From NCBI GenBank assembly GCA_001247695.2, contig LGRX02009947.1, positions 23,236 to 87,235 of the forward strand: a DNA stretch of 64,000 nt, written 5' to 3'. The DNA is from Cymbomonas tetramitiformis. Lineage: Eukaryota; Chlorophyta; Pyramimonadophyceae; Pyramimonadales; Pyramimonadaceae. Positions 31,713 through 43,000 of this stretch are shown here, one piece after another. Position numbers and translations under genes: made by a program. The first letter of the stretch is position 1. The number at the start of each line of letters is the position of its first letter. A model generated the notes under the pieces. It was not told where the DNA came from. It did not search any database and was given only the letters and a program-made list of their open reading frames with translations.

Positions 31713-34026
31713 GAAAGCCCCCTTAGCAAACGCACTTTCAGTACTAGAGATGTGGGTCCAGAACGCTTTCTCCTTAAAACTGGATTCGATATAATTAAGG
31801 AAAACAACCAGTAGCTGAATAGACTTGTAGGTATTGATAGCACAAACTTTTATAATGTACATAACCAGAACAAATTGACGTACATGCTTGATGAACAATG
31901 CAATGAATGTCGGAAATTAAAGTGTACGGATGTTAGAAAACTTAACCTTGACCAGAGTTCTCTCTTTCCACCGTGTTATTCTCCCGCCTCCTGTCTGAAG
32001 GACCCAGAAATGCAGAGCGAGTGTCGTGCAGAGCAGGGAGTGGGGTAAACGCAATGCGCTCAAGCGTCCCCCCGGCGAAACAAAATGGCCACGAATGCAC
32101 AATGTCGGTCCCTCAACATCGATGGCAGACCAGCTGGACACCAAGCCTACACCGACCGCAATGCACAAGTTACGCCAAAGTGGCATCGACTACATTCCCC
32201 TGATCGATCTTCGCCTTGTCCGTCACGCATGATCAATGATCTAACCCTGTCCGGGCTCGCTGTCTTTGCTTAATGAAAACTTATTGATCGTCACATCGGC
32301 TCCATGTACAACTCTCTGATCGTGACGAAGGTGCAGGTAGATGTTGTTGTCGGCTAACGACGGGAGCGGCACATGCCACCGACAAGCCGGATGACCTGTG
32401 CTAACTCCATGCTGTGTGACATGCGACCATCGACTTGATACAAATCGATGCAACCGTCCGGGATCCAAGGTATTTTTTCGAATATCGAGACAGAACGCGC
32501 TACTCGGTGAAGGCTTTAAAGTTATTACGGTAAGACGATGCACCGAGGAGAGCCAAGCTATTGCCGAGGTATTATGGCATCCCATGGGTAGTCTAGGAAG
32601 TGTCCCATCACATGAGAATCGACGGAGTTCTTTGAAAAGCCTGTATTCGAAGTTAATATAAGGTTACTGCAGCGCAGAGCGCACACATGCAACGATTCGA
32701 CGGCACGAAAATGCATCGAGTTATCATGCCGGTCGGCCATTCAAGAAGGTGTTGCTGTATGGGGCAGTCCGCAAGCCAGGGCGTGCTATCGAACAATGAT
32801 ATACTTCGATATCTTGAAAACTGCGATCAATCGTGATCAAATATCTAAATTTTGGTACACAGGTGTACATAATTCCTATCGTCTCGTTTGTGCTCATGAA
32901 TACCGACACTTTATACCGTATCCGTATGATCCATTTGTTAAGTGCGACATATTGATAAATGACTTCCAAAAAATTAATTTGAAAACAACGAAAATACATA
33001 AATAAAGTGTAACCGTAGAATTCAACATTAAATGTATAACAATGCAATTCAGCACTTTGACACACTGTCACTCACCAGCACTCAGGGCTCAGACCACATC
33101 ACCGGTCAAGCAGGACATATCAGTCATCAGCATCACCTCTTTCACCTCACATGCTTGGACAAACCGAACCACAATAAACTTCACTTGGAATGTTACTATC
33201 ACACAGCCGCACACAGCGGTTCTCACGACAGCAGCAGAGTACATGGCGTGGACTTCGTTCTCTTATGATGTTTGAGTTTCCACTGCAATTCTGATATTGC
33301 GTATTATCTTATTTAAGTGCGCTTTTCAACTTATTCTTGGAGTAGTGGATGTGAACGGGGAAGCATCCTTTTTCTCAACTTACACCAGCAATGCGCAAGA
33401 TGATTTGCACTGGCATTGTTCGAAGCATTGTCGAAACATTTCCATCACAATTTGGTCGGACAGCCCGCTGGAATAACGAAGTCTATGATGCATATATAAG
33501 GCTAATACGTATCAGTTGGGTACAGGCTAATACTGTTCACTCAGTTGGGTACCGGAACTCGAAAGCGAAACTACAGATATAGATGGAATCACTATAGGGT
33601 CAGCATGTCCTTACAAGCAAATCCTTGGTAACATTTCATCTGGAACGTCGTGTCCATAGCTTAATTTGCCCCGCATCAAGGCGGCGTGGGTGTTTTCATT
33701 TATCTTACACGCATATGTTCTCATCGCATTATCATAGCCATCTAACAGGAGCGCACATAGTTCCGAATAATTACAGCCTTAGACTCAGACTAACAGCGGC
33801 TCACTCAGTCAGATACATACATATATTCTGTCCCTCCGGTTCTTCACAACGTCAGTCCACATAGTCTCTAAACGGCAGGACTCTGCACCACACTTGCTTT
33901 GATTTCCAAATCATGCAAAGGCTGAAAACCGATGCACAGTCACCTTCACTTCTGGCTGTCGTGCGAACAACGAACGCCTGATGCCAATTCACGACCTTGA
34001 TATGAACTGCCACCATTCTTGTATTT
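31713..34026. other. Intergenic, no gene resolved
   Basis: Between two convergent genes (kinase plus, DNMT2 minus). Several frames of 60-115 codons occur on both strands, for example minus 32241-32585, but none shows a domain or a consistent exon chain. Confidence 0.35.
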
Positions 34027-37000
34027 TCATTCCCTATCCATTGTCTCACCATCGACAAACTCTGATGTCAAATACTGCAAAAGTGCAGCTACCACCGTAA
34101 CGCTGACGCTGTTGCCTAACAAAGCGTACCTGTGACAACACATTGAGCAACACCCTCACACGCCACTATTCATCCTAACAGCCAGTTCATAGTGCATCTG
34201 CCCCCCCCAAATCACTATCACATTCAAATATTGCACACATGTTTAGATTCTTGTCAACATTCTCTTTGCAGGTTTGGGGGCAAGTCCACCTCTGCTTTCG
34301 AGTGATGCTGGAGGGGAACTCAAAGTGGGAGGGAAGCTGGTGGATATTGGCAACTTCCCTGCACGTTAAAAAAAATCCCACACTCCATCAACTCCACATT
34401 CCATGAGATCACTACCAAGTCCTGTTGGAGCCACATCACCGCGGACAGGAAAACAGAGAACACGAGCGTGCACGCTTCAACCTTTCCGTGAAGTAACGAA
34501 GTTGTTTGGGAGGCTCCATGAGGACTCCAGCTTCAGCCCCCCTGCCGCATCCCATTCGCCATTTGTTCAGGTATCAAACTAACATTTGATGATGGACTCA
34601 CAGTCGCTGATGGAGCGAGAGCAATCCGGAGCCGAAACCATCAAGAAGCGGGTAAGAGAATGCTGCAGAAATGACCTCTCACATCCCTGAAGCTCCTAAT
34701 ATCCCTCTAGTCAGTCAAGGGGCCGTGGTGTGCAGATGCATGCCAGCACAACGGTGCTGGTTGGATGGGAGGTCCTGTGTGGTCACGCATAGCGGTGCAA
34801 TACCACCGGTCTCTCAAGAGAGGGCGCGCCATCGCCGCTTCACCGGTCTCTCAAGAGAGGGCGCGCCATCGCTGCTTCACCGGTCTCTCAAGAGAGGGTC
34901 TCTCAAGAGAGGGCGCACCATCGCCGCTTCACCGGTCTCTCAAGAGAGGGCGCACCATTGCTGCTTGGACGACACCTTGCCGGGCATGTGGATCAGAGGC
35001 ATTTCTTGTAATCCTGAGGTATGACTTTCGCGCCCCTCCGACGCACTGCGCTTGCCAAGACTGCATGGTGGAGGCAACCCGCCATCTGCCACGTCCCCAA
35101 ACCTCCAAACGGCTTCTCTCCCACAATTTATTATTCTTGAATAACCTGGTCCTGTTGACATCCTTTCTGTCACCTCAAGTTTCTTCTGTCACCTCTAATT
35201 TATGATGTCACCTCGCCCCACAACCAATATTGCATGGACTCCGTGCACTTTTATGGGCTGCATCTGTTGCCCACTCAGCCATGATTGTGACCTGCAACGC
35301 AGAGTACTGTCGCACAGCTCCTATCACGTCACTGTGTGCTGTCGCCTTCACTTTGTTGCTCCAGGTGGTCCACCGCAAAAGGCACATGCGGTGCGGTTCT
35401 GTCAATGTTGTGGGCTCTCTTGCTGCCAATGACGTCGAGCCCCTTATCATGCACGTCGTTACACCTAATGCTATCGATGCCGTTGTGCCTCCCGCCATCG
35501 ATGCTGTTGTGCCCCCCGCCGTCAATGCCGTTATGCCTCCCGCCATCGATGCCGTTATGCCTCCTGCCATCGATGCCGCTATGCCTCCTGCCATCGATGC
35601 CGTTATGCCTCCTGCCATCGATGCCGCTATGCCTCCTGCCGTCGATGCCTTTGTACCTCCGCCCGTCAATGCCGTCGACCGCACTCCTGCCGTCGATGCC
35701 GTTGCATCTCCCGCCATCGATACCGCTATGCCTCCTGCCATCGATGCCGCTATGCCTCCTGCCATCGATGCCGTTATGCCTCCCGCCGTCGATGCCGTTG
35801 CATCTCCCGCCGTCAATGCCGTCATGTCTCCTGCCGTCGATGCCGTTACATCTCCCGCCATCGATACCCGTTGTGTACCTCCCTGCAATCAATGCCACTG
35901 TTATACCTCCGCCGTCGATACGTTGCATCTCCACGCCCCGTTGATACCGTTGTACCTCCCGCCGTGTGCCGTTGCATCTCCCGCCGTTGATGCCTGGTTC
36001 ATCTCCGCCATCGATGCCATTATGCCTCCCACCGTCGATGCCGCTGCATCTCTCGCCATCGACGCCGTTGCATCTCCCGCCATCGATGCCGTTGTGTACC
36101 TCCTGCAATCAATGCCGTCATGCCTCCCACCGTCGATGCCGCTGCATCTCTCGCCATCGACGCCGTTGCATCTCCCGCCATCGATGCCGTGGCATCTCCC
36201 GCCATCAATGCCGTCATGTCTCCTGCCGTCGAAGCCGTTGCATCTCCCGCCATCGATGCCATTATGCCTCCCACCGTCGATGCCGCTGCATCTCTCGCCA
36301 TCGACGCCGTTGCATCTCCCGCCATCGATGCCGTTGTGTACCTCCTGCAATCAATGCCGTCATGCCTCCCACCGTCGATGCCGCTGCATCTCTCGCCATC
36401 GACGCCGTTGCATCTCCCGCCATCGATGCCGTGGCGTCTCCCGCCATCGATAGTCATGTCTCCTGCCGTCCATCTCCCGCCATCGATGCCGTTATGCCTC
36501 CCACCGTCGATGCCGCTGCATCTCTCGCCATCGACGCCGTTGCATCTCCCGCCATCAATGCCGTCATGTCTCCTGCCGTCGATGCCGTTACATCTCCCCC
36601 GATCGATGCCGTTGTGTACCTCCTGCAATCAATGCCGTTATGCCTCCCACCGTCGATGCCGCTGCATCTCCCCCGATCGACGCCGCTGCATCTCCCCCGA
36701 TCGATGCCGCTGTGCCTCCTGCCGTCGATACCATTGTGTTTCCCGCCGTCAATATTGATGCAGCGGGCAGCATTGGCACTGCTCAATGTTCGAATGCATC
36801 GAGGGAAACCTGAATTTGGTCTTTCAGCCACTGCTTCTGCCGGTATTGACGTCAGCACTGCTCCAGCTTCTACATCTGTCTCCTGAAGGCTTCCTGACCC
36901 TGTCGTAGCTGTTGGCGCTCGTAGTACTTCGGCAGGGGCCACGTGCACATCACCACACGCAGCACTACAGGAGGAGCTTCTATTCCTGCTGCTGGTGCTG

Positions 37001-40000
37001 GTGCTGTCGGCGGAATCTGTCTCTGACAACACACTCCTCCAGTCACTGGGCGCCAGCAGAGACCCCATACCCTGCACCCCACCCCATTTGCAATCAGAGG
37101 TATGAAATCAGGGACATCAATCGAACGTAGGCTTTCGCCTGTAGAACAAAAGAGGATCACCCAGTAAACACACAGAAGACATACACTCCGAGAAACCGGG
37201 GAGACAAGTGGCGTTCGCAGAGGCAAGTGTCGCTGAGCGGCGCCCTCTCTCTCGTGCTCCACCGCAACAGATCTCCGGGCGCAGCTGTAAGAGGCAATGC
37301 ACCTTGACGAATTTGAAGTAGTTCTTGGTGAAGCAGTTGCTGCGCCGGTCCGTCGAGGTGACCTGGCCCCCTTCCTGGCCCTCAGGTGGTCTGTGCACCC
37401 TCCTCAGCGATCCAATGGTCTGTGCAACCTCCTTGGTGATCCAGTGGTCAGTGCAACATCCTCAGCGATCCAGTGGTCTGTGCTCCTTAGTGATCCAGTG
37501 GTCTGTGCAACCTCCTTAGTGATCCAGTGGTCAGTGCACCTTATTGATGCAGGTCTGTGCACCCTCCTCAGTGATCCATTGGTCGGTGCACCTCTCAGTG
37601 ATCCATTGGTCGGTGCAACTTCCTCAGTGATCCATTGGTCGGTGCACCCTCCTCAGTGATCCATTGGTCGGTGCACCCTCCTCAGTGATCCATTGGTCGG
37701 TGCACCCTCCTCAGTGATCCATTGGTCTGTGCACCCTCCTCAGTGATCCATTGAGGCGACCTCCCAACAAACAAGCTCGGAATTGCGTGCAGGCACCTCA
37801 GCGTCTCCTGCAAAGGCTGCACAGAGGCGTGTGCAGGCATGATAAGGGCAGAGCCTCTCGGGTTCTCGTACCACGTCCATCACTGCCCAGTTGCGATCCA
37901 CCAAGCGAGGGGCAACTGCATACTCCTGTCAGCACCCCATCGTCTCCGACTCCCTAAGTCCTGCTTGCTGAAAGAAGGGAAGAGGTGCCAGATGTATCGG
38001 CGCACGCGGCTTAGACCACTGCAGGGTCGCGATTGGAACTGGGGCACTGCAGGGTCACGATTGGAACTGGGGCACTGCAGGGTCGCGATTCAGTTGTAAG
38101 AATCCACAGACCCCGCATCCTTCCAGAAAATGCGGCGGAGCGCCCTCGAGCTGCGGCCCAACCGCACGCCGAGGGTGGAAGCAAGAAGGACTTTGGACTG
38201 GCAGGTCGAATGCACTCACAAAACGCGCCCTCGCAGAAAGCACACAAGCTGCTCAGTGCTTGCCTCGTGAGGCCTTGAGCTGCATGCAGACGCATGCCGC
38301 AATCTCCGCACAGTGCCGGTAAAAAAGGCAGCATATCCCACAATGTGGTGCTATTCATCCAGCAGGATGCCCTTGACGGCCCTCGGACCAAGTGTCAAAA
38401 TGTTGGCACAAAGTGAAGCACAAACTAAATACCGCGACGTCGTTAACCAAGGCCATGGCCCACCAACATCCGAATTAATCAGCTGGGAGCCCTCGCGAGC
38501 GCGCCATGACATCCGCCCTCGCGAGTGCACCATGACATCCGCCCGCGCGAGTGCACCATGACATCCGCCCTCGCGAGTGCACCATGACATCCGCCCTCGC
38601 GAGTGCACCATGACATCCGCCCTCGCGAGTGCACCATGACATCCGCCGCGAGTGCACCATGACATCCGCCCGCGAGTGCATCAAGTGACATCCCCTCGCG
38701 AGTGCACCATGACATCCGCCCGCGCGAGTGCACCATGACATCCGCCGCGAGTGCACCATGACATCCGCCTCGCGCAGTGCAATTATGACATCCGCCCCCT
38801 CGCGAGTGTATCACTCAGGACATTCCGCCACAGTACTACATCTCATTACAGAGAGTGCTACCTCATGATGGTCCTCGCCCCGGGCGGTGCGAGTGCACGC
38901 ACATCCGCCTCGCTGGCACCCATGATTGCCTCGCGAGTGCACACCATGACATCCGCCCTCGCGAGTGCACCATGACATCCGCCCGCGCGAGTGCACCATG
39001 ACATCTGCCCTCGCGAGTGCACCATGACATCCGCCCTCGCGAGTGCACCATGACATCCGCCCTCGCAAGTGTACTGATATGCAAAAGGCTGTTCAATAGT
39101 TTGAGTGAGCAGCGCGGGTTGGAGATACCTGCCATAGGTCGGTGTCAGTAGCGCTTGGTACAGAAAAGGCTGAATCGATGCGCCATCTGTCATCGTCCTC
39201 GAGAAAGTCCCCGACTTGGCGCACAGAGGAAGCTTCCCTGGAAGCCACCGCACTCCTCCACTCCTATACAACCGAAGCTCCGATATATCTATATGATAAA
39301 TCAATAAATATCAGCTTGCATGATAGATGTTCCCAACATTGCAATCATGTTTGCGTTCTGCTAACACGGTGCTGTGCAATGTCCAGGCGAGCACGTGCTG
39401 CAGGAAGCTCTTCAGAAGTTTCCTACGCTGCAATAGGACTGGGGGGGAGCACCCACCCGGGGTGGCCATCTCCATCACACATGCAGCACGCTTCACTCTT
39501 CGAGGAAGCACGGCCTGCTGCCCCATCTGCCCGACCCTCCTGCTAAAGATCTCACCTTGGGATCTGCTGCAATGGGCTCGAAATGTCGGTGGGCACGTCA
39601 TACGCACACAAATTTGAACACATCCCTATGACACACAGTGAGTGCAACTATTGCCACTACCCGCTGTGGCACACATTGAGCACAATCATTTTCTGCAACC
39701 CCTGCGCGGCGTACTTCTTGCTCATCACTCTGCCTATCGAGCTGTTCACGCAGGAGAAACCAGTCAGCCACGTCAGCTGCTGCTAGGAGTGAAGCTGTAC
39801 ACTGTGACCTAGCTCACTTGCTAAGCCATCACAGGCACACGGGGTGCCTGCGCCTGTGATGGCTGAGCAAGAAGCTCTCCGCCAAAGTGGTTAAATTGGA
39901 GCCTGCGGAATTTTAGAGGTTTCTGTGCCGGTAGATCGATCAGAGTTTCCTGAGCCGTTAGATCAAAATCAGCAGCTGAGTTAGATCTAAAGGCTTTACA

Positions 40001-43000
40001 CACAACAGTATTTAGGAGTTCCGCCCGTGGGAATCCGCAGCTCTGTTCTTTTGCCTTCGCAAAAGAACTTCACAAGAAATTTTTCCTCGCGGAGAAATTC
40101 TTAGTGCGGCACACTGCAAAAAATTTTACCCCACATTTTAACGTTACTGTGGAAGTTTAAACCCTTGACGACTTACTACAATGAACGATCAAGAAGGTGA
40201 GCAAAGCGCGTCGGAGAACAATGCCGGCGCGGCTGGACAACCGGCTGCGAAGTCCGGGATGGAAGTCCTGTTGGAGCAACAGGGCGAAATGATGAAGCTC
40301 ATGATGAAGCAGATGGAGACTCTCGCAGCGAGAGTTGAAGTCGCGGAGGAGGCGGCAGCGAAAGCCGCTTCGCAGGATGGTGGTTCCGCTCAGAGCGGAG
40401 ACGCGGAGTTGGAGGCATTAAAAAAGCTCCCGTATGTTCCACACGTTGAAGGGAATCCGTTCCCTGCGAGACCTGCAACACTGGAGACGGACATGCCGCA
40501 GATGTACGACTTGTACAACGACAAGACCTACGACGCCCTCTCCAAACGCACCAACTCGTCCATGCGTTACGAGCAGTTGGTGCTTGCCCCTGCGCTGTCG
40601 TACATGCACGATGCGATTGCGTTTTCCGAGGTGACCCTGGACTGGTGTCAAGATGAAAAGGACCCCCCAACGGTGGAGGAATTGAGTGAGCGCGTTTTCG
40701 CAGCGCACAACACGTTTAAGGGCGTTTTTTCGCTCCTGAGCAACCGTTACACCATGTTGCAGCTCAGAGCGAGCATGGAGTCTGATGCTACGTCGCACGG
40801 CGGAGCTGAGGCGTTGCGGGCGAAGTTGGCCTTCATCGAGGAGAAGGTGTACGCAGGCAGCGACGGGTTGGTGAGCGACTCAGTGCTCACGAAGTGGTTG
40901 AAGGAATTCGACACCACGAAGGCGAAGGCAGTGATGAACACGCACGCCAAGGCCAGCGCCAAAGTTTCGACTTTTCGTGACCGTCAAGCAGGCAAGGGCA
41001 AAGGCGCTGGAAAAGGTGAAGGTGGCCGCGGCAGCGGCAAGGGAGGTAAAGGGTCAGGGCTTGGGCGAGGCGCCCAAGCCCAGACCTAACTTTCCGATCA
41101 CGGAAAGGTTGGACGCCTTCCGCCCCTCGGGGCGTCCAACGGAAAGAGCCCACCCTACAGGAAAGGGTGCGGAGTCGAAGGGGGGCATGGCGCGCAGCTG
41201 GCGCGAACTCCGAGGTGATGGAGTGGATCACCAAAGGGGCCAAGATGCGTTGGGTCGACAAGGCGCCCAAGCCTTTCGATCACGGAGTGTCTCTGGCCGA
41301 CGCCACCCCTCAGCAGCTGGAGTGGATGTCCGCAGAGACGGAGAGGTGTCTCAAAACGGGCGCATGGGTGCGAGCGAGAAGGCGACGACACGTATCCCGA
41401 CTGTTCCTGGTGCCGAAGCCGGGGACGAACAAGTGGCGTCTTGTGATGGACTTTCGCTGGCTGAACGCGCATTGCGTGAAGTCGCGGTGCAAGATGGAGA
41501 CCCTCAAGAAGTTGCGTCGGCTCGCCAAGCCGAACGACTGGTGCATCAGCTTCGACCTCCAGGACGGGTACCATGTCGTGGGGATCGACCCCGCCTTCCA
41601 GGAGTACATGCAGTTCGACGTGCGGGGGGAGTTATTCCAGTGCGGCGCCCTTCCCTTCGGCTGGAACGACTCGCCACGAATCTTCGTCAAGGTCATGAAG
41701 GTGCTCGTGGAGTGCCTTCGCTCTCCGAGATCCGCGGAGGATCGGCGGGAGGTGCGGAAGCTGCAAAGTGGAAGCAAGGTGCGACGACGTTGGGCAGTTC
41801 GAAGACGAGCTGGAGGATGCGGCCGCGAGGAGCATCAGCAGGGGGCGCGGGTGCTCCCTTACATGGACGACTTCCTGTTGCTGCTAAGCAGCAGGATCGA
41901 GGCGCTCAGGGCGCGCGAGCTGACATCTCGGGTCTTGGTGAGACTCGGATTGTCGCGCAACGAGAAGAAGGGGCAATGGGAGCCGACGCAGCTGGTGGAG
42001 CACCTCGGGCTCGAGGTGGACCTCAAGGCGGGACAGTTCCGCGTGACACCGGCGAGGCTGCAGAAGATTCACCTGCAGTCCAAGGCGCTTCTCAGCGAGG
42101 CGTCGCGACAGCGGAGGTGGCTCCCAGCTCGGAAGCTGGCAGCGTTCACGGGGCTCTGCCAGTCTGTGTATCTGGCAGTCCCTTCGGCGAGATTGTATCT
42201 CAGGGAGCTCCACTTCGTGCTCTCCACGAGGCGGGGATGGGGCGCGAAGGTGAAGCTCACACGGCAGGCGTGGAGCGACATCCAGTGGTGTCTCAGGCTG
42301 CCGGCTCAGAGCCGGTGGAACGGTCGCAAGATCTGGCGCAGCCCCACGAGAGCGAAGGTGCACACCGACGCGTCTCTGTTCGCATGGGGCGGGGTGCTGA
42401 ACCTCAAGCACGCGGCAAGAGGATTCTGGTCCGACGAGCTACGGCATCTACACATCACGCACCTGGAGTTGGAGGCCGTGTACAAGACGGTGCAATCCTT
42501 CCTGAGAGAGCTCACCGGCAAGGTGGTGCGCCTCTACTGCGACAACCAGGCGGTGGTGGCCATGCTCTCGCACTTCACGTCGCGCAACCCGGAGCTGATG
42601 CGGCGGATGCGGCGCCTGTGGATCCTGCTGGACTTAAACGACATCGAGCTCCAGGCGAGGTACATCAGAAGCGAGGCAAACGAGTGGGCCGACCGCTTGT
42701 CTCGGGACCGGGACCTGGACGACTGGCGGCTGAACCGCAGGTGGTTTCAGTGGGCGGAGCGGGAATGGCACCAGCACACCGTGGACCGCTTCGCCTCGGA
42801 GCTCTCCGCCCAGCTGCCGCGCTACTACGCACAGTGGCACGACCCGGGGTGCGAGGGCGTGGACTCTTTGGCCTTTTCCTGGCTAGGAGAGGTCAATTGG
42901 GTCAACCCCCCGTGGTCCCTCCTCGACGAGGTGGCGCACAAGCTGCGGGAGGAGAAGTGCGCCGCCACGGTGGTGGCGCCCTACTGGCCGGGGCAGATGT

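Noticed and set aside
32241..32585. Minus-strand frame with NNIYLHLRHDQRVVHG resembling an Sm-like core
   Set aside because: Similarity is too weak and no neighbouring exon with the second Sm motif was found.
35230..36886. Several overlapping long open frames on both strands (up to 407 codons, AIDAVMP-type and GIDGGRHN-type repeats)
   Set aside because: They are translations of the 24-bp minisatellite inside DNMT2 intron 9; multiple frames are open at once and none has flanking domains.
38351..39304. Cys/His-rich repeat frames (MSWCTREGGCHGALARAD type) suggestive of zinc-binding repeats
   Set aside because: Translation of the 26-bp minisatellite in DNMT2 intron 8; the only real coding part here is exon 8 in another frame.
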